DNA from: an uncultured Ruminococcus sp.
Lineage (GTDB): Bacteria; Bacillota; Clostridia; Oscillospirales; Acutalibacteraceae
Reading direction: 5' to 3'
Length of the DNA stretch: 41,047 nucleotides
Assembly: GCA_902794395.1 (NCBI GenBank)
Contig: CADBHB010000013.1
Span: forward strand, 1 to 41,047
Under the pieces are notes generated by a model. That model was not told where the DNA came from and did no database searches. It saw nothing but the letters and a program-made list of their open reading frames with translations. Both the position numbers and the translations under genes were made by a program. Of the stretch, positions 6,881 through 14,673 are shown piece by piece; positions within the stretch are counted from its first letter, which is position 1, and each line of letters begins with the position of its first letter.

Positions 6881-9310
6881 ATGCGAAAACTCAGGAAACC
6901 ATTGAGCGTCCTGCTGTCGCTTGTGATGGTACTCGGCGTGTTTGCCATTGTGCCGTTCACGGTCAGCGCGCAGGCTGCAGTCACCTACACCGAGTACAGT
7001 TGGAACGGTTCGGCTCTGCAAACGACCGAAAAAACCGTTACGGATTATACTGTGGTTACAAAAGACATTATAAAGAACTCACCTGATAACGGCAGCGGTC
7101 TAAAGACCGGTACGTATCTGGTAAATTCAGACACAACGGTAGATGATTATTTTTACATCAGAAAAAACCAGACCGTGAATCTGATTGTAAAGCCGGGCGT
7201 AACACTGACCTGTAAAAAGGGTATCGGCGGCGGAGAGGAGAGCGATAGCGGCAAATACGGCGGCGAAGGCGGAGATGTTTACATCGGCGGCGGCAATATC
7301 ACTATCTATACGATAAATACTGAGTGGTACAATGAGGAAAAGAATCATGCTATCGGAAGCGGATTTGAAGACATCAAAGACGGTTCCGTTTATATCCACG
7401 CAAACAACAATACGACCGGAAAGTATATGCGCGTTGACTATACGCCCCTTAACAAAGACGATTTCAGGACAGCATCGGCATCCCAGCGTTCAAAGAAAAC
7501 TCACACCAGATGTACGCTGCATATACAGGAATGCAACCATAAGGACTATTACGGCAAGGACGGACTGACTAAAAAGATAACCCCCTCGCAGCACATTATA
7601 ACGTGCAAATACTGCGGGTATACAGACAAAGGAGCTCATGAATCTGAAACGTACTGTTTCTGCGGCTACAATTCCGAAAATTGCTGTACGGTAACGCTCC
7701 GTGATACTGTGGGCAGCGAACAGTTTAAGGTTATAAAAGGCGGCGAGTTTATTCTTCCCGATTACAACGGCGCTGTGTCTCAAACCACTGAAATCCCCGA
7801 GCAATATTACAGAGTGTCGGGCTGGACGCTGGACGGCGACACCTCCGGCAAGATCTATGAACAGGGCGAAGCGGTGACCGCAAACAGTGATATGACATTC
7901 ACTACACAAAGGGAGGCTTTGTATAAGCTCAACTTTGAGAATGTGCAGCACGGCAGCATTCATGCAGACATCACAAACAACGAGGCTTATGCTGCTTCCG
8001 GTGAAACGCTTGCGTTCGGTGTTGATGCCGAGCCGGGATACAGCGTGAGCAAGGTCACCTATAAGATGATGACGGGGTATGGCTTAGATGATAGTTATAA
8101 TGTAGTATATCAATATTCCGAGCCCGTCGAAATACAGCCTGTTGACGGTAGGTATCAGCTGACGATGCCCGAATTAACGTCCGGCAACAATATGATCGTT
8201 ATCTCGGCGGAAGTTAACAAGAACACAGAAAACCCGATAGGTATTTCCGAGGACATCGAGAACGGAACCGTTACATCCGATAAGGAAACGGCGGAGCCGA
8301 ACGAGACCGTCACGCTTACTGTAAAGCCTGACGAAGGCTGCTTCCTTGATGAGCTTCGCTGCAAAGCTGCTGACGGCACGGAGCTCGAACTGACTCAGAC
8401 CGACGATACGCATTACACCTTTACCATGCCCGCTTATCCCGTATCGGTGACCGCCGCATTTTCCGAGAATTTCGGAACGCATCTCGCGGGTCATTCGATC
8501 AGTCTCGACGGCGACATCGCGGTCAACTTCTATATGCATCTTGATCCCGAGATCGCTTCTCACGAGGGCGTTGTGATGCAGTTCCGCGTTCCCGATACAA
8601 GCACAGAATATCAGTATCAGAAGGTTGCGGTCAGCGATAACATCAAGGACGGCGAATACTATGTATTCAAGTGCCGCGTAGCTGCGAAAAATATGGATTC
8701 CGTAATTTCGGCGCAGCTTGTCGACAATGACAACAACAAGAGCATTATCTACACCTATTCTGTCAAGGAATACGCGGAATATCTGCTTGGTCACACGGAC
8801 GATAATGCGGAATACGCAAAAGCGGCTCCGCTTGTTCAGACAATGCTCACCTACGGCGACAACGCGAATTATTACTTCGGCGGCGAAACAGAACCTGCTC
8901 AAATCAACACGGAAATACCGGAATATACTTTCACCGTTGCACCGTTTGCCGAAAGCATCTTTGACGGCGCGACCCTTTCGCTCAAATCTCAGACCACGCT
9001 TTCACTTTGTTTCAAAAGCAATGAAACTATCACGCTTTCAATAGACGAAAAAACTGAGGGCAAGGATTACTTTACCGCTTACAGCGGAAGTGAATACGTT
9101 ATCCGTATCCGCAACATCGCCGTATACGATTTGGACAAGCCTATTACCGTAAAAGTAAACGGCGAGGACGCTGTGACCTACAGCCCGCTGACCTACTGCT
9201 ATAAGGCACAGACTTCCAGCGACGCAAAGCTCGTCAACACCGTCAAGGCACTTTATCTGTATTGGGTTGAGGCATCTCAATACTTCAATCAAAATCAGGG
9301 AGGTAACTGA
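6881..9310 (+). CDS. Secreted surface protein, short paralogue with the conserved C-terminal module
   Basis: This 809-aa exported protein uses ATG 6881, chosen because AAAGGAGG lies just upstream and a clean signal peptide (MRKLRKPLSVLLSLVMVLG to VSAQA) begins there. An upstream in-frame ATG at 6824 lacks these. It parallels the 901 protein: TDYTVVTKD opening, a GTYLVNSDTTV strand block, one GGEGGDVYIGGGNI block, a DGSVYIHANNN block, a cysteine pair region near residue 240 (CKYCG, then CFCG), two beta modules at ~330-530 and the C-terminal module at ~534-809. It lacks the run of GAGIGGG turns, so one paralogue gained or the other lost about 250 residues. The stop codon overlaps the start of the following peptide gene (TGATG), which suggests coupled translation. 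Confidence 0.85.
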   Translation: MRKLRKPLSVLLSLVMVLGVFAIVPFTVSAQAAVTYTEYSWNGSALQTTEKTVTDYTVVTKDIIKNSPDNGSGLKTGTYLVNSDTTVDDYFYIRKNQTVNLIVKPGVTLTCKKGIGGGEESDSGKYGGEGGDVYIGGGNITIYTINTEWYNEEKNHAIGSGFEDIKDGSVYIHANNNTTGKYMRVDYTPLNKDDFRTASASQRSKKTHTRCTLHIQECNHKDYYGKDGLTKKITPSQHIITCKYCGYTDKGAHESETYCFCGYNSENCCTVTLRDTVGSEQFKVIKGGEFILPDYNGAVSQTTEIPEQYYRVSGWTLDGDTSGKIYEQGEAVTANSDMTFTTQREALYKLNFENVQHGSIHADITNNEAYAASGETLAFGVDAEPGYSVSKVTYKMMTGYGLDDSYNVVYQYSEPVEIQPVDGRYQLTMPELTSGNNMIVISAEVNKNTENPIGISEDIENGTVTSDKETAEPNETVTLTVKPDEGCFLDELRCKAADGTELELTQTDDTHYTFTMPAYPVSVTAAFSENFGTHLAGHSISLDGDIAVNFYMHLDPEIASHEGVVMQFRVPDTSTEYQYQKVAVSDNIKDGEYYVFKCRVAAKNMDSVISAQLVDNDNNKSIIYTYSVKEYAEYLLGHTDDNAEYAKAAPLVQTMLTYGDNANYYFGGETEPAQINTEIPEYTFTVAPFAESIFDGATLSLKSQTTLSLCFKSNETITLSIDEKTEGKDYFTAYSGSEYVIRIRNIAVYDLDKPITVKVNGEDAVTYSPLTYCYKAQTSSDAKLVNTVKALYLYWVEASQYFNQNQGGN

Positions 9311-9429
9311 TGGAAAAAGAAAAATACGAGAGCACCGAGCTTGAAATCATCAAATTCCAAACCGAGGATGTCATCTCGACCAGCGGAAACATCCCATATG
9401 AGGATGACGAAACCTCTCGCATCAAATAA
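9310..9429 (+). CDS. Conserved 39-aa peptide, copy 3
   Basis: The ATG at 9310 overlaps the upstream stop codon by one base (TGATG), and GGGAGG lies 7-8 nt upstream. TAA is at 9427-9429. Residues 10-22 read ELEIIKFQTEDVI and the tail reads NIPYEDDETSRIK. It differs from copy 1 mostly at third codon positions. The overlap makes translational coupling to the secreted protein likely, so the pair is probably made in fixed ratio. No export signal is present. The function is unknown. Confidence 0.87.
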   Translation: MEKEKYESTELEIIKFQTEDVISTSGNIPYEDDETSRIK

Positions 9430-9489
9430 TGACAAAACAGGGTTGTATCAGATTGGCAGCCGACCAAAAACAATTCATAGGGAGATTAT

Positions 9490-9852
9490 TTGATAATTAA
9501 AATAAATTTGATTTTACCTCTTTTTGTTATTGTTCTGATGTTGATGATCATATTCGTAACATCAACCGGCTTTTTCGCTGCTGAAACAGGCTTCAAGCGC
9601 GGTGACGCTAATAATGACGGTTTTGTATCGATCAGCGACGCTACGACAATTCAAAGAAAGCTTGCGGATTTTTCTACGGATATCAACTTAAAGGCGGCAG
9701 ATGTAGACGGCAATGGACTTGATATCACTGACGCGACAAATATCCAGCGATATTTGGCTGAATTCAATGATCCGTACCATATCGGAGAATATGTCATCGA
9801 CAACACAGAGCCTACTCGCGACGAATATGAATTGCCTTTTATTCCATATTAA
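9490..9852 (+). CDS. Small membrane-anchored type I dockerin protein
   Basis: This 120-aa protein starts at TTG 9490 behind GGGAG. Residues ~3-28 form one hydrophobic segment, an uncleaved anchor or signal peptide. Residues ~37-93 are a complete type I dockerin with two calcium-loop repeats: GDANNDGFVSISDATTIQRK, then ADVDGNGLDITDATNIQRYL. The rest is a short acidic tail of about 25 residues. Type I dockerins bind cohesin modules of scaffoldins with calcium. A dockerin with almost nothing attached is unusual, since these normally sit at the end of enzymes or large surface proteins. It lies 60 bp behind peptide copy 3 and ahead of a terminator, so it may belong to the same transcript. No cohesin is encoded in the window. 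Confidence 0.8.
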   Translation: MIIKINLILPLFVIVLMLMIIFVTSTGFFAAETGFKRGDANNDGFVSISDATTIQRKLADFSTDINLKAADVDGNGLDITDATNIQRYLAEFNDPYHIGEYVIDNTEPTRDEYELPFIPY

Positions 9853-9915
9853 ACATTTTTGCAAAGGAAACCGCTGACCTCTCAAGCGCGTTTTCGGCAT
9901 ATCTAAAGCAATGCA

Positions 9916-9959
9916 GGCAGAAGAAGAACGAAAAAAATCTCGTTTTTCTTCTGCCTTTT
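9916..9959 (+). terminator. Terminator after the surface protein/dockerin unit
   Basis: A 16-bp stem with one G-T pair joins GGCAGAAGAAGAACGA to TCGTTTTTCTTCTGCC and is followed by TTTT. It belongs to the same hairpin family as those at 745 and 13324. Confidence 0.85.
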
Positions 9960-10123
9960 GGTGTTTCGGATAATTCGTACATTTTGAACTCTTTTATTTT
10001 AGGCTCTTTTTTCGACATAATTAATATGTAAAATCTGGTATCATTGCTGTTAGTGGAAATACCAGCAAATTATGATAGGAAAAAATCTGTTTTAAAGAGG
10101 GAAAGCAGATACAAAAACAGAAT

Positions 10124-10315
10124 ATGGTTGATTGTTTTGACGGTGATTGTATGTACATAGAAGTGTCCCGCGAGGAACACCAAAAATGGAACAGCCAACA
10201 CACCGTTTCAGAGCGTAATCGTAAGTTAGGACAAAAGTATTCTTTTTGTTCCTTGGAGCAAGACATTATTGATCACGAAGGCGTATCCATGTTGAGGCAC
10301 TTGAAGCAGCACTGA
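10124..10315 (+). pseudogene. Unrecognised 63-aa frame, possible remnant
   Basis: A 63-codon frame lies in the otherwise gene-free stretch 9960-10415. Residues 8-35 (CMYIEVSREEHQKWNSQ onward) loosely recall the start of sigma-like helix-turn-helix proteins carried by conjugative elements. The similarity is faint and cannot be confirmed by eye. There is no clear ribosome binding site, and the frame stops long before a full DNA-binding domain. It is either a decayed fragment or a chance frame. Confidence 0.25.
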
Positions 10316-10417
10316 AAACATGGAAATCATGGGCGTTGGACTTATATAAAGTATATGGAGCCGAAAGGTGGAAAAACAGTATTCTTCGTATTTTTCTCAT
10401 AATGAGCATAATCATGC

Positions 10418-10446
10418 TTGACATTGTTGCTGTGATGTGATACACT
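10418..10446 (+). promoter_or_regulatory. Promoter of the T-box/thrS transcript
   Basis: TTGACA (10418-10423) and TACACT (10441-10446) are 17 bp apart. The predicted start, near 10453, falls at the 5' edge of the T-box leader. Confidence 0.75.
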
Positions 10447-10454
10447 TTTTTGTA

Positions 10455-10714
10455 AAACTGAGATAGAGAAAGTATTGTCTTGTGAACTATACAGAGAGAC
10501 GCCGCCAAAGGCTGAAAGCGGTGTTTAGGGATAAGACAAGAAGACCCCTCTGGAGTTGCAACACCAGAAAGTAAGTGTTGTCGTGTTCGCACGTTATAGC
10601 GAGGAATGAGCGGTGCACAAGCTGAATTAATAGTATCAGGTGCACAAACAAGGTGGAACCGTGGAGCTTTTAACCCCACCCTTGATTTTATGTCAGGGGC
10701 GGGGTATGTTTTTT
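10455..10714 (+). promoter_or_regulatory. T-box riboswitch leader of thrS
   Basis: The leader reads uncharged threonyl-tRNA to control transcription of thrS. The conserved T-box sequence AGGTGGAACCGTG lies at 10651-10663. A long Stem I region precedes it, and a candidate ACC specifier (threonine codon) is at 10563-10565, followed by AGAAAGTAAG as is usual on the 3' side of Stem I. A terminator stem follows: CCCCACCCTTGA (10674-10685) pairs with TCAGGGGCGGGG, one mismatch and one G-T, before a T tract at 10709-10714. Binding of uncharged tRNA would favour the antiterminator. The specifier was assigned by position and could shift by a base or two. Confidence 0.88.
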
Positions 10715-10751
10715 CCGCCTCTAAAAATCTTAATTTTGGAGGAATGAACTA

Positions 10752-12500
10752 ATGGCAGAAAAAGAATTTTCTTTCGAGAATGAGGCTTATCGAAAGACTT
10801 ATTGGCACACTTGCTCTCACATTATGGCACAGGCTATCAAAAGACTGTACCCGGAGGTCAAGCTTGCCATAGGTCCGGCTATTGACAACGGGTTTTACTA
10901 TGACGTATTAGCTCCTTTTGGTTTTAATCCGGAAATCATGGAAAAAATCGAGGCGGAGATGCGTAAAATCTGCAAGGAAAAGCTCAAGTTAGAGCGGTTT
11001 GAACTTCCGCGTGAAGACGCATTGGAACTAATGAAGGATGAGCCTTTCAAGGTGGAGCTTATTAATGATCTACCCGAAGATGCTGCTATCTCTTTTTATA
11101 AGCAGGGAGAGTTTATCGACTTGTGTGCCGGTCCGCACCTTGATTCTACAGGCCGTGTAAAGGGGAATGCTATAAAGCTGCTCTCTTGCGCATCGGCATA
11201 TTGGCGCGGAGATTCTAATCGCGAGTCGCTGCAGCGTATCTATGGTATTGCTTATCCTAAGAAAGAACAGCTGGATGAGTATATTGCTCGTATCGAAGAA
11301 GCAAAAAAGAGAGATCATCGTAAGCTGGGCAAGGATTTGGGATTATATCTCTTGATGGAAGAGGGTCCCGGTTTCCCGTTCTTCTTACCTAAAGGTATGG
11401 TGCTGAAAAATACACTGATCGAATATTGGAGAGAGGTTCACAAAAGATTCGGATATGTTGAGATCTCAACTCCGATGATGCTTAATCGTGCCTTGTGGGA
11501 ACGCTCGGGTCACTGGCAGCACTATAAAGACAATATGTACACAACCGTTATCGATGAGACAGATTTCGCGATCAAACCCATGAACTGTCCCGGCGGAATG
11601 TTGGTATATCGTTCCGAGCCGCACTCGTACAAGGAGCTGCCTTTACGTGTCGGTGAGTTGGGTCTGGTTCACCGCCATGAACTCTCGGGAGCGCTTCACG
11701 GTTTATTCCGAGTAAGGTGTTTCACACAGGATGACGCCCACATTTTTATGACATGGGATCAGATGCGCGATGAGATCAAGAAGGTCATCGAGCTTTTTGA
11801 TGAGGTTTATTCCGTGTTTGGTCTGAGTTATGAGATCGAAGTTTCTACTATGCCGGAAGATCATATGGGTGAAGTTGAAGTGTGGGATTTTGCTACCGAC
11901 ACTTTAAAAGCCGCATGTGAGGATATGGGCAAAAAGTATACCATCAACGAGGGAGACGGAGCTTTCTACGGACCTAAGTTGGACTTTCATCTGGCGGATT
12001 CTTTAGGACGTACTTGGCAGTGCGGAACGATTCAGCTTGATATGCAGCTGCCGGAGAGATTTGAATTGGAATATACCGGTGCCGACGGAGAAAAACATCG
12101 TCCTGCCATGATCCATCGAGTTGTATTTGGCTCTATAGAGAGATTCATCGGAGTTATCACCGAGCATTTTGCGGGTGCGTTTCCGCTTTGGATCGCGCCG
12201 CAGCAGGTCATCGTACTTCCTGTAACTGACAGAGCCGGTGATTATGCAGATCTGATAGCTAAAAGGCTGAACGATTCGGGATTCAGGGTCGAAGTTGATC
12301 ATCGTTCCGAAAAACTGGGTTATAAAATCAGAGAAGCTCAGGGTATGAAAATTCCTTATATGGTTGTTGTCGGCGATAAAGACATTGAGAATAATACTGT
12401 TTCTATTCGTCATCGTTCAGGTGTTGACCTCGGCGCGATGTCTTATGAAGATTTTGAAGCTCTGTTAATTGAAGAGCAAAGCACAAAGTCGATCAAGTAA
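10752..12500 (+). CDS. thrS: Threonyl-tRNA synthetase lacking the TGS domain
   Basis: This class II synthetase joins threonine to tRNA-Thr in the cytoplasm. Its 582 aa are about 60 short of the usual bacterial enzyme, because the N-terminal TGS domain is absent and the protein opens directly in the editing domain. Editing residues are visible: H19-x3-H23 (HTCSH) and the CAGPH motif near residue 125. The catalytic core has motif 2 FRVRCFTQDDAHIF (~318-331) and motif 3 GSIERFIGVITEHF (~460-473). The anticodon-binding domain starts after PLWIAPQQ (~480). ATG 10752 follows TTTTGGAGGAATG, so the short N-terminus is not a mis-called start. The T-box leader supports the threonine identity. It may be a second, stress-type ThrS rather than the only copy. 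Confidence 0.95.
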   Translation: MAEKEFSFENEAYRKTYWHTCSHIMAQAIKRLYPEVKLAIGPAIDNGFYYDVLAPFGFNPEIMEKIEAEMRKICKEKLKLERFELPREDALELMKDEPFKVELINDLPEDAAISFYKQGEFIDLCAGPHLDSTGRVKGNAIKLLSCASAYWRGDSNRESLQRIYGIAYPKKEQLDEYIARIEEAKKRDHRKLGKDLGLYLLMEEGPGFPFFLPKGMVLKNTLIEYWREVHKRFGYVEISTPMMLNRALWERSGHWQHYKDNMYTTVIDETDFAIKPMNCPGGMLVYRSEPHSYKELPLRVGELGLVHRHELSGALHGLFRVRCFTQDDAHIFMTWDQMRDEIKKVIELFDEVYSVFGLSYEIEVSTMPEDHMGEVEVWDFATDTLKAACEDMGKKYTINEGDGAFYGPKLDFHLADSLGRTWQCGTIQLDMQLPERFELEYTGADGEKHRPAMIHRVVFGSIERFIGVITEHFAGAFPLWIAPQQVIVLPVTDRAGDYADLIAKRLNDSGFRVEVDHRSEKLGYKIREAQGMKIPYMVVVGDKDIENNTVSIRHRSGVDLGAMSYEDFEALLIEEQSTKSIK

Positions 12501-12563
12501 GAAAGTTACCAACTGTATTTCTCGCCAAGTTTTAAGACGGTTGGTACATAACAGCAAGTAAAT

Positions 12564-12614
12564 AGCCAATCATTATATTTCTAGTTTAGAGATGTATTGA
12601 TTGGCTCTTTTTTT
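12564..12614 (+). terminator. Terminator of thrS
   Basis: AGCCAATCA (12564-12572) pairs perfectly with TGATTGGCT (12598-12606) around a partly paired loop. A run of eight T follows. Confidence 0.85.
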
Positions 12615-13323
12615 ATAAAGACTTGTAGGATAACTACAGGCCTTTTTCATATAAAGCCAAATAATTTAAGATACGCCGGAACCACCGTTGCAGAAAGGTT
12701 AGTAAAAAATAAAACCCTTCCAAAGGCGGAGAAAGCGTCCAATGACGCCCAATAGTTTAGAAATAAGCGGTTGGCTTTTTCCTTATCTTTCTTGACGATG
12801 TTTTTGATTTTATACAAAAAACCAATATTATGCTGCAAAAAACTTTGAAAATGTACTTGATATTCACAGCGAGCAGGTGCAATATCAGGACGGCGACAGT
12901 CTGATTTATAAAAACGAAAGCAAAGAAGTAAATGCTTCCGAGTCCGCCGAAAGCGCTATAAAAAGCCGGACTACCGAAACACCCGCATCGTCATCGGCTG
13001 AGTCCGCAGAAACGTTGCCGCGTGAAAAAATGCAGCTCAGCATGGTATTCTTTATCATAAACTTGCTTTACTCATACGCAGGATAGGGCAACGTCGGAGG
13101 GCTGCCTGAGCGGCGTATGAGGTTTGCGGGAGAGTAATGCCGTCCGGTGTCACTCTTTTTCTGTTTGCATCAAACATCACTTTCCCGGAAACAAAAGCGA
13201 TAAACTCCGTGGCTCGGGGGTCGGCTCCCGTTACGCCCAAGTGTTACCAATTATCTTTCGTATGGCTGATACTAATCTCGCGTCGGGCTTGGATAAAAGG
13301 CAGTGCATTTCCGCGTTCATCGT
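12615..13323. other. Gene-poor stretch with decayed-looking sequence
   Basis: No convincing gene, RNA or promoter was found in these ~700 bases. Short open frames exist on both strands, but none has a good ribosome binding site or a recognisable domain. At 12719-12733 the sequence CTTCCAAAGGCGGAG matches part of the minus strand of the dispersed repeat near 40554, perhaps a diverged fragment of it. The stretch looks like degraded DNA between thrS and the antiporter operon. Confidence 0.4.
12808..13086 (+). pseudogene. Possible gene fragment, unrecognised
   Basis: An open stretch begins after an in-frame TGA at 12805. It reads YYAAKNFENVLDIHSEQVQY and continues into a Ser/Glu/Thr-rich linker-like part before a short hydrophobic end. 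A GTG at 12877 is the first possible start, and no ribosome binding site is obvious. The composition resembles the linker of a surface or lipoprotein that has lost its start. No family was recognised, and it may be non-coding. Confidence 0.2.
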
Positions 13324-13364
13324 AAAAGGCAGAAGAACGAAGCTCTCGTTTTTCTGCCTTTTTT
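13324..13364. terminator. Terminator of the antiporter operon (bidirectional)
   Basis: GGCAGAAGAACGA pairs with TCGTTTTTCTGCC (one G-T) around the loop AGCTC. The stem is flanked by AAAA and TTTTTT, so it works on both strands. It lies 47 bp past the end of the minus-strand antiporter gene. It is a member of the hairpin family seen at 745 and 9916. Confidence 0.8.
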
Positions 13365-13410
13365 GTTCTTGTGATTATTTGATACCTTTGGTTGGAATAA
13401 AGCGGATAAA

Positions 13411-14670
13411 TCAGCGCTTACTTGATACCGACCGACTTATCCTGCTGTAAACCGGCTTTATAGTCAAGCCTTGTATAACAGTAGTAAAGAAAACAATCGC
13501 ATAGGTGCCTCCGAGTATGATTTGGTAGACCTGCTCAGGCAGCATTTCTTTTGAGCTCATGGCAAGCGCAACGGATAAGCCGCCGCGCAGTCCGCCCCAT
13601 GTCAGCAGCTTGATGAAGCTGAGCCGGTCATATCCATCCGGTATTTTCCCCATGAACAGAGAGGAAAGCGTTAGGCTGCCGCTTCTTGCTATCAAATTTG
13701 CGGCTACGGCAATTACCGACAGCAGCAAAACGTGCTCCATTTGCAGTATACGAACAAACGACAAGCCCAGCATTACATAAAGAATTGAGTTGCAAAGCGA
13801 GTCCAGCGTTTCCCAAAAGCTGTCAAAGGTCTGCGCCGCTTCCTGCTCCTCCTTTGAAAAGCGGGAGCGCAGCGCCGAGAACAGCAGTCCGCAGACAACA
13901 GAAGCTATCGCTCCCGAAAAACCAAGGCGCTCACATATCGCGTAGGAGAGTGAAACAGTCAACAGGCTGACAAAAATACCCAGGCTTTTGTTCTTGGTAA
14001 AGCGGAACAGCAGAAAGGTAAGTGCCGTCACAGCCGCGCCGACCAGGATGGCTCCGAAAAGCTCTTTCAGCATCACGCTGATAAAGCCGCCCGAGGACGA
14101 GGCTGTCACCATGCCCGAGAAGCAGACAAACAGAGCTACTCCAACGCCGTCATTAAACAATGATTCCCCTTCTATAAGAAAAGAAATTCCTTTCGGCAAA
14201 CCGAATTTGCTGAGAATACCGGTCGCGGCGATCGGGTCTGTAGGCGCGACTATGCTGCCGAACATCAGGCAGACAGGCAACGACAGATTTAAACTCAATA
14301 ATTTGGCTGCTCCGAAGAACAGCAGTCCGTAGAAACACGCGCCTAGCAGCGTACAGACAAGCGACAGCACAGTGACCTGCCTGGCATACTTTTTGAAGTC
14401 GGACAGCTTCATGTGGCAGGAGCTTGCAAACAGCATAAAGCACAGCACGCCTTCCATCAGGAAGCCTTCAATATTTATATACTGCGCCTTCGCCAAAACC
14501 GTGCCGACGTCCGTCCCGTTAAAAACAGCGGCGGCGATAAGCAGCAAGCCGCCGATCACAACAGAAAACAGCATGAGCGAAATTTCATAGTTCAGCTTGG
14601 TGACCTTCTCGTTGAAGAAGCCCAACAAACATACGATAGCCATAATTCCCGCGAACAGAATAATATTCAT
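13411..14670 (-). CDS. CPA1-type Na+/H+ antiporter
   Basis: This 419-aa membrane protein has about twelve hydrophobic segments and exchanges Na+ (or K+) for H+ across the cytoplasmic membrane. Family signatures are present: APTDPIAATG at 142-151 (the unwound-helix TD motif), ESLFNDGVGVAL at 169-180 with the ND ion-binding pair at N173-D174, and TWGGLRGGLSVALA near residue 365. It lacks a long cytoplasmic C-terminal regulatory domain. ATG 14670 lies 3 nt after the stop of the histidine kinase gene, so it is the third gene of the response regulator/kinase/antiporter operon. That position suggests that the two-component system senses or responds to ion or pH stress, which is inference from context. 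Confidence 0.9.
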   Translation of the reverse strand: MNIILFAGIMAIVCLLGFFNEKVTKLNYEISLMLFSVVIGGLLLIAAAVFNGTDVGTVLAKAQYINIEGFLMEGVLCFMLFASSCHMKLSDFKKYARQVTVLSLVCTLLGACFYGLLFFGAAKLLSLNLSLPVCLMFGSIVAPTDPIAATGILSKFGLPKGISFLIEGESLFNDGVGVALFVCFSGMVTASSSGGFISVMLKELFGAILVGAAVTALTFLLFRFTKNKSLGIFVSLLTVSLSYAICERLGFSGAIASVVCGLLFSALRSRFSKEEQEAAQTFDSFWETLDSLCNSILYVMLGLSFVRILQMEHVLLLSVIAVAANLIARSGSLTLSSLFMGKIPDGYDRLSFIKLLTWGGLRGGLSVALAMSSKEMLPEQVYQIILGGTYAIVFFTTVIQGLTIKPVYSRISRSVSSKR

Positions 14671-14673
14671 CAG

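Noticed and set aside
13055-13240. Minus-strand 61-codon frame in the thrS-antiporter gap
   Set aside because: There is no ribosome binding site, no recognised family, and the surrounding sequence looks degraded. I mention it only as possible debris.
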